Part shown: positions 18,575 to 27,853 of the stretch, one piece after another
How the letters are laid out: every line of letters begins with the position of its first letter
How positions within the stretch are numbered: the first letter of the stretch is position 1
DNA from: JANQMY01 sp965228775
GTDB taxonomy: Bacteria; Pseudomonadota; Alphaproteobacteria; JANQMY01
Direction of reading: 5' to 3'
DNA length: 64,000 nt
Assembly: GCA_965228775.1 (NCBI GenBank)
Contig: OZ245840.1
Span: forward strand, 310,001 to 374,000
Notes under the pieces: model-generated
Told to the model about the DNA's origin: nothing
What the model saw: only the letters and a program-made list of their open reading frames with translations
The model's database searches: none
Made by a program: the position numbers and the translations under genes

Positions 18575-19204
18575 CTAATTACTCTTCGATTCTGTATCGT
18601 CCGAGGCGGCTTTTTCGTCACCCGGCAGAATATATTCCGCCCCTTCCCAAGGGCTCATGAAATCGAAACGCCGAAATTCCTGGTTCAAAGAAACGGGCTC
18701 ATATGCAACCCGTTTTTGCTCTTCGTCGTAACGAACTTCAACAAAGCCGGTCAGAGGAAAATCCTTTCGCAGCGGATAGCCATCAAACCCATAATCCGTC
18801 AGCAGACGGCGGAGATCCGGATGGTTGGAAAAGAAAATTCCATACATGTCATACGCTTCGCGTTCGAACCAATCCGCGGCAGGAAACACATCTGCGCAGC
18901 TTGGAATGGCGGTTTCCTCATCCGCCGTGAGTTTGACGCGTATGCGCTGATTCTGATGCAGGCTCAATAGATGGTAGACCACATCAAACCGTTCCGCCCG
19001 GTCAGGATGATCAACACCGCAAATATCGATCAAAACCAGAAAGCGGCACATGCCGTCGTCGCGCAGGAACTTCATAAGCGGGACGATCTGATCCGCTTTC
19101 GCATTGATCGTAAGCTCACCAAAAACACACTGCGTGCTTTTGACGGCCTGCTCCATATTGCCGGCGATATGCTCGCCTAATTCTTTGAGACCGTTTTCGT
19201 CCAT
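18575..19204 (-). CDS. nuoC: NADH-quinone oxidoreductase subunit C (30-kDa type)
   Basis: 209 residues. The family signature WFEREAYDMYGIFFSNHPDLRRLLTDYGF followed by GYPLRKDFPLTGF is intact. The C-terminal 15 residues are polar and variable. The protein supports NuoD next to the quinone site. It follows nuoB after 43 bases. Confidence 0.96.
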   Translation of the reverse strand: MDENGLKELGEHIAGNMEQAVKSTQCVFGELTINAKADQIVPLMKFLRDDGMCRFLVLIDICGVDHPDRAERFDVVYHLLSLHQNQRIRVKLTADEETAIPSCADVFPAADWFEREAYDMYGIFFSNHPDLRRLLTDYGFDGYPLRKDFPLTGFVEVRYDEEQKRVAYEPVSLNQEFRRFDFMSPWEGAEYILPGDEKAASDDTESKSN

Positions 19205-19247
19205 GTTTCTAGCCGGCAGCTTTGCTGCCTAAAATTGATTGTTGTTC

Positions 19248-19802
19248 TTATCGTTCAATTGTGCCCGTCCGGCGAATCTTTCGCTGGAGCTGAAGAATAC
19301 CGTAAAGCAAGGCTTCCGCAGTGGGCGGACATCCGGGCACATATACATCTACGGGCACGATTCGGTCGCATCCCCGCACAACCGAATAGGAGTAATGATA
19401 GTAGCCGCCACCATTTGCGCAGCTGCCCATCGAAATGACGTATCTTGGCTCTGGCATCTGATCGTAAAGCTTCCGCAGCGCCGGCGCCATTTTGTTCGTC
19501 AGTGTTCCAGCGACGATCATCACATCGGACTGCCGTGGTGACGCGCGTGGCGCCACGCCGAATCGTTCCAGATCATAGCGTGGCATGTTGGTCTGCATCA
19601 TCTCAACGCCGCAGCAGGCCAGACCGAATGTCATCCACATAAGCGAACCGGTGCGCGCCCAATTCACCAAATCATCGAACCGCGCGACCAGAAATCCTTT
19701 ATCCCCGAGCTCGTTCGAGAACTGTTCGAATGCGGGATCGCCCGTGCGTAAGGTCGTCGTCCCTGATGCAAAGGGCGCGTTTTGTGTGGTTTCTATTCCC
19801 AT
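19248..19802 (-). CDS. nuoB: NADH-quinone oxidoreductase subunit B, N2 cluster
   Basis: 184 residues from the ATG at 19800-19802 (MGIETT), which has a GGGGGC site just upstream. A further in-frame ATG at 19823 would lie deeper inside nuoA and is less likely. The N2 [4Fe-4S] ligands are in GLACCGVEMM, GSCANGG and VPGCPPTAE, including the tandem Cys-Cys. N2 is the last cluster before ubiquinone. The coding region overlaps nuoA by 10 bases. Confidence 0.95.
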   Translation of the reverse strand: MGIETTQNAPFASGTTTLRTGDPAFEQFSNELGDKGFLVARFDDLVNWARTGSLMWMTFGLACCGVEMMQTNMPRYDLERFGVAPRASPRQSDVMIVAGTLTNKMAPALRKLYDQMPEPRYVISMGSCANGGGYYHYSYSVVRGCDRIVPVDVYVPGCPPTAEALLYGILQLQRKIRRTGTIER

Positions 19803-20158
19803 TCCAAAGCCCCCTTCTTCCACTCATAAATAAATCCGATGGTAAGGACGGCAAGAAACACCATCATCGACCAAAAACCGAAGAGCCCTACTTCCTTGAA
19901 GGCAATCGACCAGGGGAAGAGAAACGCCACTTCCAAGTCGAAGATGATGAAAAGAATCGCGACGAGATAAAAGCGCACATCGAATTGCATCCGTGCGTCG
20001 TCGAATGCGTTAAATCCGCACTCATATGCTGAATTCTTTTCTGGGTCAGGCCGTTGGACTGCAACGATAAAAGATGCCAACAAAAGCACCAGGCCTAACG
20101 CCAAAGAAATGCCAAGAAATATAATGATGGGTAGATAGCTGAGCAGAAGCTCTTCCAC
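19793..20158 (-). CDS. nuoA: NADH-quinone oxidoreductase subunit A
   Basis: 121 residues with three transmembrane helices and the loop YECGFNAFDDARMQFDVRFY, which carries the conserved Cys of the quinone-site loop. The start codon is GTG at 20156-20158. It is the first gene of the nuo operon and lies about 60 bases downstream of a good sigma70-type promoter. Confidence 0.96.
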   Translation of the reverse strand: MEELLLSYLPIIIFLGISLALGLVLLLASFIVAVQRPDPEKNSAYECGFNAFDDARMQFDVRFYLVAILFIIFDLEVAFLFPWSIAFKEVGLFGFWSMMVFLAVLTIGFIYEWKKGALEWE

Positions 20159-20221
20159 GGCAAACCTCGATGTCTAAATAATTGTCAGGCTGCCAGCATG
20201 ACGATTCATTTTTCGCGGCGC

Positions 20222-20249
20222 AGTATATCCCCGCGCCCCCAGGATGCAA
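20222..20249 (-). promoter_or_regulatory. Sigma70-type promoter of the nuo operon
   Basis: On the minus strand TTGCAT (20244-20249) and TATACT (20222-20227) are separated by 16 bases. The predicted start falls about 55-60 bases before the nuoA GTG. No other promoter of this quality is visible between the tRNA-Asp gene and nuoA. Confidence 0.6.
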
Positions 20250-20327
20250 TGCTTCCCGGTGCCGCAAGACACGAGATTAAGACCAAAGAAAAAAAGAGAA
20301 AATTCGGGAGCTGCTCGAAGGCGAAAG

Positions 20328-20405
<78 letters not shown>

Positions 20406-20540
20406 GTGTCATCCAATTTGCCCCTTTTGGAGCTGGCCAACACAGCGAAGCGCGTGGTGTAAGGCAGCGCTTAGCCGGTGTCAAGAATAGAGCCGAACGG
20501 TAGCAGAAATCTTACCGGGACAACCAAATTCTGAATTAGA

Positions 20541-20616
20541 TGGTGGGCGATGACGGGCTCGAACCGCCGACCCTCTCGGTGTAAACGAGATGCTCTTCCA
20601 GCTGAGCTAATCGCCC
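20541..20616 (-). tRNA. tRNA-Val (TAC)
   Basis: 76 bases with an encoded CCA end. The acceptor GGGCGAT pairs with ATCGCCC. The anticodon stem TCTCG/CGAGA encloses TTTACAC (anticodon TAC), and the T loop is TTCGAGC. It lies 135 bases upstream of tRNA-Asp in the same direction, so the two may be transcribed together. Confidence 0.96.
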
Positions 20617-20710
20617 TAGGGGGCGGCAAAGAAACACACATCGGAACAAATGTCCACAAGAAGAATTGGCGTGATTCTCATGCCGAAACGGTGGACCCGC
20701 GAGAGGTCAT

Positions 20711-20733
20711 TGCGGCCCCGTGAAGGGGCCGCA
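20711..20733 (-). terminator. Hairpin after the HU gene
   Basis: Perfect 9-bp stem TGCGGCCCC (20711-20719) and GGGGCCGCA (20725-20733) with a 5-base loop, 10 bases past the HU stop. No T run follows, so it may be an imperfect terminator or mRNA 3' stabiliser. Confidence 0.55.
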
Positions 20734-20743
20734 GTCATGAATT

Positions 20744-21016
20744 TCAGTTTACAGAATCTTTCAGCTGCTTGCCGGCCTTGAACTTAGGCTGGTTGGAAGC
20801 AGGAATCTGAATTTTTTCGCCAGTGCGGGGATTACGCCCCTCGCTCGCTTGGCGGCGGGTTACAGAAAACGTACCGAACCCTACGAGGCGGACCTCGTCG
20901 CCTTGCTTCAGCGTATCGGTAATGATGTCGAAAACACTATCGACAGCCTTCGTGGCTTCCGCCTTGGCCAAATCTGTAACGTCGGCAACTTTAGCAATTA
21001 GATCATTTTTGTTCAC
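20744..21016 (-). CDS. hup: HU family DNA-binding protein
   Basis: 90 residues starting at the GTG at 21014-21016, read as MNKNDLIAKV. An ATG six codons upstream (21034) is in frame, but the sequence it would encode contains the strong ribosome site GGAAGGGGA for the GTG, so the GTG is preferred. The beta-arm signature GFGTFSVTRRQASEGRNPRTGEKI is the HU DNA-binding loop, ending in FKAGKQLKDSVN. HU compacts the nucleoid and bends DNA. It sits downstream of lon, the usual order in Alphaproteobacteria. Confidence 0.95.
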   Translation of the reverse strand: MNKNDLIAKVADVTDLAKAEATKAVDSVFDIITDTLKQGDEVRLVGFGTFSVTRRQASEGRNPRTGEKIQIPASNQPKFKAGKQLKDSVN

Positions 21017-21192
21017 GTTGGAGTCCCCTTCCATCAGGACGCTCTAATTTATCCGGCAATATTATCCCCTGCCCAACCTTGCGGCAAAGTAAAAACGGCA
21101 GAAAACTGACGATTTTCGGGGTTTAACAGCCAAATCATCACTGAATTCTTGGCGTGATTCTGGTGTTGAAGTCAAAATTGTGACTGAAAATC

Positions 21193-21227
21193 CGCCGGAC
21201 CGCGCCCGTATAGGGCGCAATCCGGCG
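21193..21227 (-). terminator. Terminator of lon
   Basis: Two nested stems: CGCCGGA (21193-21199) with TCCGGCG (21221-21227), and inside them GCGCCC (21202-21207) with GGGCGC (21213-21218). On the minus strand the hairpin is followed two bases later by TTTT. It begins 23 bases after the lon stop. Confidence 0.75.
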
Positions 21228-21249
21228 TTAGATTATCTAGATTGGGGTG

Positions 21250-23682
21250 TCAGTGGGTTAGAGATTGGCTCTCATCACCCGGCTTGTCTTTAACAGCGCC
21301 CATATCCACAGAATCGTCCCACTCGATCGCAACCAAGGGGCGCGTAAGCGCATTTTTGAGCACTTCTTCGACGGTGGCGACCGGAATGATATCCAGCGCA
21401 TCCTTCACATTGTCAGGAATATCAGCCAGGTCTTTCTCATTCTCCTCGGGGATCAGAACCGTCTTCAACCCGCCTCGTAATGCGGCAAGAAGCTTCTCTT
21501 TGAGACCGCCAATAGGAAGCACACGACCACGCAATGTCACTTCACCGGTCATGGCAACTTCCCGTCGCACGGGAATTCCCGTTAACACGGACACGATCGA
21601 CGTAACCATCGCAACACCGGCGGAAGGTCCGTCCTTAGGCGTTGCTCCCTCGGGAACGTGGACGTGAATATCGACCCGGTCGAACTTCGGCGGCTCGATG
21701 CCAAAATCGACACTCTTGGACCGCACATATGACCGCGCAGCGTCGATCGATTCCTTCATCACATCGCCAAGCTTACCCGTGGTCGTCATCTTGCCTTTAC
21801 CCGGCAATTTGACGCCCTCAATCGCCAATATGTCACCGCCAACTTCGGTCCACGCGAGCCCTGTGACGACACCAACCTGATCTTCCGTATCGGCTTGACC
21901 GAAGCGGAAGCGGCGGACGCCTGCATAGTCATTAAGGTTCTCTGGTGTCACCTCTACCGACTTCGCATCTGATGTAAGGATCTCTTTGACAGCCTTACGC
22001 GTGAGGTTTGCAATCTCTCTTTCGAGGTTTCGCACGCCTGCTTCACGTGTGTAGTACCGAATGAGATCACGCAGGGCATCATCGGTAATCGACCACTCAC
22101 CTTGACGCACACCATGTGCTTCAATCTGTTTATTGATCAGATGGCGTTTCGCGATCTCAACCTTCTCATCTTCCGTGTACCCTGGAATCCGAATGATCTC
22201 CATCCGATCCATCAAAGGCTGCGGCATGTTCAAAGAGTTGGCAGTCGTCACGAACATCACATCCGACAAGTCGTAATCGACTTCCAGATAGTGGTCATTG
22301 AAAGAGCCGTTTTGTTCCGGGTCCAACACCTCCAGCAACGCGGAAGATGGATCGCCGCGGAAATCCGCGCCCATCTTGTCGATCTCGTCCAGCAAAAAGA
22401 GCGGATTGCTGTGTTTCGCCTTTTTCATCGACTGGATGATTTTGCCGGGCATGGAACCGATATAGGTCCGGCGGTGCCCACGGATCTCCGCTTCGTCACG
22501 GACGCCGCCCAGCGACATACGAACAAACTCGCGGCCCGTGCAGCGGGCAATCGATTTGCCAAGAGAGGTCTTACCAACACCTGGGGGGCCGACGAGGCAC
22601 AAAATCGGCCCCTTCAGCTTTTTCGCGCGCTGCTGAACGGCCAGATATTCGAGAATGCGTTCTTTGACCTTTTCGAGGCCATAATGATCCGCATTCAGAA
22701 TTTCTTCTGCTTTGACCAAATCTTTCTTGATACGGCCGCGCTGTTGCCACGGGATAGACAACAGCCAGTCCAAATAATTCCGGACCACCGTCGCTTCCGC
22801 TGACATTGGACTCATATTGCGGAGCTTTTTCATCTCCGCTTGTGCCTTTTCTTTGGCTTCCTTGGAAAGCTTTGTTTCGTTGATACGCTCTTCCAACTCG
22901 CCAAGTTCGTCGCGGCCGTCTTCGCCCTCGCCCAGTTCTTTCTGAATCGCTTTCAATTGTTCGTTCAGATAGTACTCGCGCTGGGTCTTCTCCATCTGAC
23001 GTTTCACGCGGCTGCGGATCTTTTTCTCCACATGAAGAACACTGATCTCGCCCTCCATGAGCGAGTAGACTTTCTCCAAGCGTGACGGGACACTATCGAT
23101 TTCAAGCAGTTCCTGTTTTTCGGGAATCTTGATGGCTAAGTGAGACGCAACCGTGTCCGCCAGTTTCGAGGCATCCTCGATCTGATTGATCGACACCAAA
23201 ACTTCCGGCGGAATTTTCTTGTTGAGCTTCACGTATTGCTCGAACTGAGAAATGACGGAACGGCTTAAAGCTTCCAACTCCTTGTCTGTTCCCTGATCTT
23301 CAACAATTGCTTCAGCATGTGCTTCGAAGAACTCCTCATTGTCGGTGAAGGAGGTAATCTTGGCGCGTGCTCCGCCTTCGACCAATACTTTTACGGTTTG
23401 GTCGGGAAGCTTTAGCAACTGCAAGACCGATGCAATGGTGCCGACTTGAAAGATGTCATCCGTCGTCGGATCGTCTTCCGCTGCATTTTTTTGCGCGACA
23501 AGAAGGATCTTCTTGTCGTCTAGCATGACGTCTTCAAGCGCCCGAACGGACTTCTCACGGCCCACGAAGAGCGGCACGATCATATGCGGGAAGACCACAA
23601 TGTCCCTTAGCGGAAGCACTGGATAGACCCGGCCGTTTTCGTCCGTTGCGAATTGGCTGAAGTTTTCGTCACGTTCTTCCAT
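21250..23682 (-). CDS. lon: ATP-dependent protease La
   Basis: 810 residues, normal for Lon. The N-terminal substrate-binding domain begins YPVLPLRDIVVFPHMIVPLFVGRE. The AAA+ module has Walker A GPPGVGKTS, Walker B FLLDEIDKM and the arginine-finger region. The C-terminal protease domain has the catalytic Ser in KDGPSAGVAM and Lys in GGLKEKLLAALRGG. It degrades misfolded and regulatory proteins in the cytosol. The start ATG follows a TAAGGAT site. Downstream of clpX and upstream of hup, it completes the tig-clpP-clpX-lon protein-quality cluster. Confidence 0.98.
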   Translation of the reverse strand: MEERDENFSQFATDENGRVYPVLPLRDIVVFPHMIVPLFVGREKSVRALEDVMLDDKKILLVAQKNAAEDDPTTDDIFQVGTIASVLQLLKLPDQTVKVLVEGGARAKITSFTDNEEFFEAHAEAIVEDQGTDKELEALSRSVISQFEQYVKLNKKIPPEVLVSINQIEDASKLADTVASHLAIKIPEKQELLEIDSVPSRLEKVYSLMEGEISVLHVEKKIRSRVKRQMEKTQREYYLNEQLKAIQKELGEGEDGRDELGELEERINETKLSKEAKEKAQAEMKKLRNMSPMSAEATVVRNYLDWLLSIPWQQRGRIKKDLVKAEEILNADHYGLEKVKERILEYLAVQQRAKKLKGPILCLVGPPGVGKTSLGKSIARCTGREFVRMSLGGVRDEAEIRGHRRTYIGSMPGKIIQSMKKAKHSNPLFLLDEIDKMGADFRGDPSSALLEVLDPEQNGSFNDHYLEVDYDLSDVMFVTTANSLNMPQPLMDRMEIIRIPGYTEDEKVEIAKRHLINKQIEAHGVRQGEWSITDDALRDLIRYYTREAGVRNLEREIANLTRKAVKEILTSDAKSVEVTPENLNDYAGVRRFRFGQADTEDQVGVVTGLAWTEVGGDILAIEGVKLPGKGKMTTTGKLGDVMKESIDAARSYVRSKSVDFGIEPPKFDRVDIHVHVPEGATPKDGPSAGVAMVTSIVSVLTGIPVRREVAMTGEVTLRGRVLPIGGLKEKLLAALRGGLKTVLIPEENEKDLADIPDNVKDALDIIPVATVEEVLKNALTRPLVAIEWDDSVDMGAVKDKPGDESQSLTH

Positions 23683-23820
23683 ATTGGATCCTTAGGTTTG
23701 GCGCTGATCTTTTTGTGATTCTAACCAGAAGAAGTTTGGCAACCGATAACGGCCAATCAAGCGCTAAATTATGAAATTGTCTGTTAAGGATTAGTTGGAG
23801 GCGTATCCGGAACAGATCAA

Positions 23821-23840
23821 GGGGGCAAAGCCCCCTTTTT
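23821..23840 (+). terminator. GC hairpin with T5 between clpX and lon
   Basis: GGGGGC (23821-23826), AAA loop, GCCCCC (23830-23835), then TTTTT. The T tract is on the plus strand. The minus-strand reading, downstream of clpX, has only two T residues after the stem. It probably works as a clpX terminator of moderate strength, or blocks antisense transcription. Confidence 0.6.
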
Positions 23841-23884
23841 CTTCGCTGGCGCGAAATGGAATTTATGCGATCGAAAACAAACGC

Positions 23885-25150
23885 TTAGGCGCTTGTTTCA
23901 ACTTCATCTCTGCGGTCTGCATAGATGTAAAGCGGACGTGCACGGCCTTCGACAACTTCTCCGTTGATGACAACTTCCTCAACACCGTCCAGCGCCGGAA
24001 GCTCATACATGGTGTCCAGAAGGATCCCTTCCATAATGGAACGGAGGCCGCGAGCACCCGTCTTACGGGCAATTGCCTTACGGGCCACAGCATTCATCGC
24101 ATCGTCCGAGAATGTGAGACTGGTGTCTTCCATCTCAAACAGACGCTGATATTGCTTCACCAACGCATTCTTCGGACGTGTGAGAATTTCGACCAACGCA
24201 TCTTCGCTCAAATCTTCAAGCGTCGCGATAACCGGCAAACGGCCGACGAATTCCGGAATAAGGCCAAACTTGAGGAGATCCTCAGGCTCAACATCCTTCA
24301 GGATTTCACCCATATTACGCTCGTCCAGACCTTTGACATCCGCGCCAAAGCCGATCGAGGTGCCGCGGCCGCGGCCAGAAATAATCTTGTCCAATCCAGC
24401 AAACGCACCACCGCAAATGAACAAAATGTTCGTGGTATCGACTTGCAGGAATTCCTGCTGAGGATGCTTCCGCCCACCTTGAGGCGGTACGCTGGCAACA
24501 GTCCCTTCCATGATTTTCAGCAATGCTTGCTGAACACCTTCCCCGGAAACATCGCGGGTAATGGACGGGTTGTCGGACTTCCGGCTGATCTTGTCGACTT
24601 CGTCGATGTAAACGATGCCGCGCTGAGCGCGCTCAACGTTGTAGTCCGCAGACTGCAGAAGCTTCAGAATGATATTCTCAACGTCCTCGCCCACATACCC
24701 CGCTTCAGTCAATGTGGTCGCATCGGCCATCGTGAACGGCACATCCAGGATCCGCGCGAGCGTTTGCGCCAGCAGCGTCTTACCGCAGCCCGTCGGCCCG
24801 ACGAGCAAGATGTTCGATTTCGCGAGTTCTACGTCATTGTTCTTGGCGGAGTGATTGAGCCGTTTGTAATGATTGTGCACAGCAACCGACAACACGCGCT
24901 TCGCCTGCGCTTGGCCGATGACGTAATCATCGAGAACGCGGCAGATCTCTTGAGGGGTCGGAACGCCATCGCGCGACTTCACCAAGGAACTCTTGTTCTC
25001 TTCACGGATGATGTCCATGCAGAGTTCAACACATTCGTCGCAGATGAAAACCGTCGGTCCAGCAATTAGCTTGCGAACTTCGTGTTGGCTCTTCCCGCAA
25101 AACGAACAGTAGAGCGTATTTTTCGAATCGCCACCGCTAACCTTGCTCAT
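23885..25150 (-). CDS. clpX: ATP-dependent Clp protease ATP-binding subunit ClpX
   Basis: 421 residues. The N-terminal zinc finger has the cysteine pairs CSFCGKS and CDECVELC. The AAA+ module has Walker A GPTGCGKT, Walker B YIDEVDKI and the sensor-2 region TGARGLRSIMEGIL. ClpX unfolds tagged substrates and feeds them to ClpP, whose gene lies 165 bases upstream. In Alphaproteobacteria the pair degrades cell-cycle regulators. A 424-codon frame antisense to it is a codon-bias shadow. Confidence 0.98.
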   Translation of the reverse strand: MSKVSGGDSKNTLYCSFCGKSQHEVRKLIAGPTVFICDECVELCMDIIREENKSSLVKSRDGVPTPQEICRVLDDYVIGQAQAKRVLSVAVHNHYKRLNHSAKNNDVELAKSNILLVGPTGCGKTLLAQTLARILDVPFTMADATTLTEAGYVGEDVENIILKLLQSADYNVERAQRGIVYIDEVDKISRKSDNPSITRDVSGEGVQQALLKIMEGTVASVPPQGGRKHPQQEFLQVDTTNILFICGGAFAGLDKIISGRGRGTSIGFGADVKGLDERNMGEILKDVEPEDLLKFGLIPEFVGRLPVIATLEDLSEDALVEILTRPKNALVKQYQRLFEMEDTSLTFSDDAMNAVARKAIARKTGARGLRSIMEGILLDTMYELPALDGVEEVVINGEVVEGRARPLYIYADRRDEVETSA

Positions 25151-25315
25151 GCATGCTCCTTGGTCCGTTACGCCACCAGTTGCCCAAATATTCGGCGAAA
25201 GACACTAAATATAGTGTTCCTCGACCGAACAATTCAAATTTTCTGGGCAATCGGTATGGCCCTTACCCGTTACTTCTTATTCGACCACGATATGGAACTA
25301 GGGATCAAGAATTGA

Positions 25316-25954
25316 TTAAGTGGAAGTATCCGTCGGCTCTTCAACCGTACGTTCTTCAACCACCGTATCAACAATCCCAAATTCCTTTGCCTCCATGGCC
25401 GTGAGAAAACTATCTCTATCCAAAGTTTTCTCAACTACTTCAATATCTTGCCCCGTGTGCTTCACGTAAATTCTGTTAAGCCTATCCTTGATTGCAAGGA
25501 TATCTTGGGCATGGCGCTCAATATCGGCTGCCTGGCCCTGAAAGCCACCGGACGGCTGATGCACCATAATTCTGGCATTAGGCAGAGCAAATCTCATGCC
25601 CTTCTGACCGGCGGCGAGTAAAAGTGATCCCATGGACGCTGCCTGGCCCACGCAGAATGTGGATACCGGCGGGCGGATATATTGCATCGTATCGTAGATC
25701 GCGAGGCCGGAAGTCACGATTCCCCCTGGGGAATTGATGTACATCGCAATCTCTTTCTTAGGATTTTCCGATTCCAGAAGGAGAAGCTGCGCCGTCACCA
25801 AAGTTGCGACCATGTCGTTCACTGGCCCGCTCACAAAGATGATTCGCTCCTTTAACAGGCGCGAATACAGATCCATGGCCCGTTCGCCCCGGTTCGTTTG
25901 CTCGACCACCATGGGCACTAGGGTATTCATTGTGATGTCGTATGGGTGGCTCAT
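25316..25954 (-). CDS. clpP: ATP-dependent Clp protease proteolytic subunit
   Basis: 212 residues. The catalytic Ser107 is in GQAASMGS and His132 in VHQPSGG; the Asp lies in the TLDRDSFLTAMEA segment. The glycine-rich INSPGGIVTSGLAIYDTM strand is typical. It forms the tetradecameric serine protease chamber that works with ClpX. It is transcribed after tig (237-base gap) and before clpX. Confidence 0.98.
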   Translation of the reverse strand: MSHPYDITMNTLVPMVVEQTNRGERAMDLYSRLLKERIIFVSGPVNDMVATLVTAQLLLLESENPKKEIAMYINSPGGIVTSGLAIYDTMQYIRPPVSTFCVGQAASMGSLLLAAGQKGMRFALPNARIMVHQPSGGFQGQAADIERHAQDILAIKDRLNRIYVKHTGQDIEVVEKTLDRDSFLTAMEAKEFGIVDTVVEERTVEEPTDTST

Positions 25955-26051
25955 TCTGTTTTCCTGCCCTGAAGGTCAATCTTGGTCGGGTCCGCTTGAA
26001 CAAATGACTATAGAGCCCGAAAGTAAAAAAATGGTCTGATAATGGCTGATT

Positions 26052-26074
26052 GGCTGAGATTTACCGTCTCAGCC
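26052..26074 (-). terminator. Hairpin between tig and clpP
   Basis: Perfect 8-bp inverted repeat GGCTGAGA (26052-26059) and TCTCAGCC (26067-26074) with a 7-base loop, about 120 bases past the tig stop. No U tract follows on the minus strand, so termination is possible but unproven. The rest of the 237-base gap shows no gene. Confidence 0.4.
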
Positions 26075-26191
26075 CATTTCAATATCAGATTCCGTATCAT
26101 TGCATCTCAAAATGACACGGAATTATGGCGACAATGTTCCACGATCGAACAGACTCTGAGGCCCGTTAACGAAATGGGGTGAATTCCGCCC

Positions 26192-27613
26192 CTATTCCGA
26201 ATCGCTGGCGTCGTCTTTGGCTTTCGCAGCCTTCTTCTTCGGAGCCGCTTTCGCCTTCTTTTTAGGTGCCGCCTTCTTCTCTTCTTCGGCTTCTTCGTCC
26301 GGATCCCGCATCAACTCTTCACGGCTGACGGTCACATCGTTGATTGTGGCCAATTCAGAGACATAATCGACGACTTTATCTTCGAATAATGGCGCCCGAA
26401 TCTCAGCCATTGCCGCTTGATTCTGCTGGTAGAACTGGAAGATCTGGGTTTCTTGCCCCGGATATTGGCGCGCCCTTTCGGCAATCGACCGGTTAATCTC
26501 TTCCTGGCTGACGTTAATATTGTTCACGCGCCCCACTTCCGCAAGGAGCAGACCGAGACGCACGCGGCGTTCCGCAATTTCGCGGTATTCGGCCTTGAGC
26601 TCTTCCTCGGGCTTGTCTTCCTTCTCTTCGTCCGGCTGTTGTTGAACCTGATTCCAAATCTGCTCAAACTCCGAATCGACCATTCCCGGCGGCAGTTCGA
26701 AATCATGAAGTTCGTCCAGCCGGTCCAACATGTTTCGCTTCAACCGGGCTCTCGAAACGGTCTTGTAGTCCTCTGAAATCTGGTTTGAGAGGGTTTCCTT
26801 CAGCTTATCGAGCGATTCCAAACCAAGTTTTTCAGCCAGCGCATCGTCAATGGCAATGTCGTCGGGCGCGCTGATGGAATGCACCGTCACGTCGAACTCA
26901 GCGTCTTTGCCGGCCAAATGCTCGGCACCATAGTCTTCAGGGAAGGTCACCTTGATGGTCTTCTCATCTCCCTTTTTGGTGCCGACGAGCTGCTCCTCAA
27001 AGCCTGGGATAAATTGATTGGTGCCGATGGTCAGGCGTATATCGTCCCCTTTTCCGCCATCGAATTCTTCACCATCAACCCGGCCGACAAAATCGATCTG
27101 AAGAGCATCACCGTCCTTGGCTTTATCTTTCTCGCCCCGCTCGGAGTAGCTTCTATTTTGCTCCGCAAGACGCTCAAGCATTTCGTTGAGGTCTTCGTCA
27201 GCCACCTCAGCCACCGGGCGATCCAATTCAAGCTTTGCCAGATCGGCGATTTCGAAATCCGGCATCACCTCAACAGCCACTTTGAAATTAAGGTCTTCAG
27301 AGCCTTCAACAACTGGCTCGATTTCACCATCCATCTCGATCTTAGGCTGTAGCGCGGGCCGCAACTCATTGTCGTTGATGGCCTTTTGAGTGCCCTCATT
27401 CATCGCTTCCTGGATGATGTCGCCCATCATGGCTTTGCCATAGGTCTTCTTCAGGAAGGGGACGGGCACCTTCCCGGGACGAAACCCGTTCATCCGCACC
27501 TGGCCTTTGATCGATTCCAGATGATTCATAAGACGTTCGTCGAGATCCTCACGCGTGATCGTGATTTGGTATTCGCGGCTGAGACCATCTGAGTTGGTTT
27601 CTGTAACTTGCAT
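26192..27613 (-). CDS. tig: Trigger factor
   Basis: 473 residues. The N-terminal ribosome-binding signature GFRPGKVPVPFLKKTYG at about 44-60 is intact. The FKBP-type prolyl isomerase domain follows (GDALQIDFVGRVDGEEFDGG), then the helical chaperone domain. The last 40 residues or so form a low-complexity tail alternating Lys-Ala-Pro runs with acidic ends, which the E. coli protein lacks. It folds nascent chains at the ribosome exit. Gene order with clpP-clpX-lon is classical. Confidence 0.97.
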   Translation of the reverse strand: MQVTETNSDGLSREYQITITREDLDERLMNHLESIKGQVRMNGFRPGKVPVPFLKKTYGKAMMGDIIQEAMNEGTQKAINDNELRPALQPKIEMDGEIEPVVEGSEDLNFKVAVEVMPDFEIADLAKLELDRPVAEVADEDLNEMLERLAEQNRSYSERGEKDKAKDGDALQIDFVGRVDGEEFDGGKGDDIRLTIGTNQFIPGFEEQLVGTKKGDEKTIKVTFPEDYGAEHLAGKDAEFDVTVHSISAPDDIAIDDALAEKLGLESLDKLKETLSNQISEDYKTVSRARLKRNMLDRLDELHDFELPPGMVDSEFEQIWNQVQQQPDEEKEDKPEEELKAEYREIAERRVRLGLLLAEVGRVNNINVSQEEINRSIAERARQYPGQETQIFQFYQQNQAAMAEIRAPLFEDKVVDYVSELATINDVTVSREELMRDPDEEAEEEKKAAPKKKAKAAPKKKAAKAKDDASDSE

Positions 27614-27632
27614 ATCGGAGCGCCTATGAGCA

Positions 27633-27658
27633 GCCGGTCCAGTTCGCTGGAACCCGGC
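27633..27658 (-). other. Stem-loop between tRNA-Leu and tig
   Basis: On the minus strand GCCGGG and CCGGC flank an inner stem TCCAG-CGAA-CTGGA. It lies 17 bases past the tRNA 3' end, whose CCA is followed directly by TTTTTT, and about 20 bases before the tig start. It may be a tRNA terminator or part of the tig leader. Confidence 0.35.
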
Positions 27659-27674
27659 AATCTGTCTGAAAAAA

Positions 27675-27759
<85 letters not shown>

Positions 27760-27853
27760 GTGAAGGCCGATGGGCCTGAGAAATTGGGCGCTTTCTATAA
27801 CACGGGAGGTTTAAAAATCACCAGCGATATGACGCCTTAGCGCAGATTTTCTT

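Noticed and set aside
23795..25069. 424-codon plus-strand frame opposite clpX
   Set aside because: Codon-bias shadow of clpX: no domain pattern, no ribosome site, and clpX is certain.
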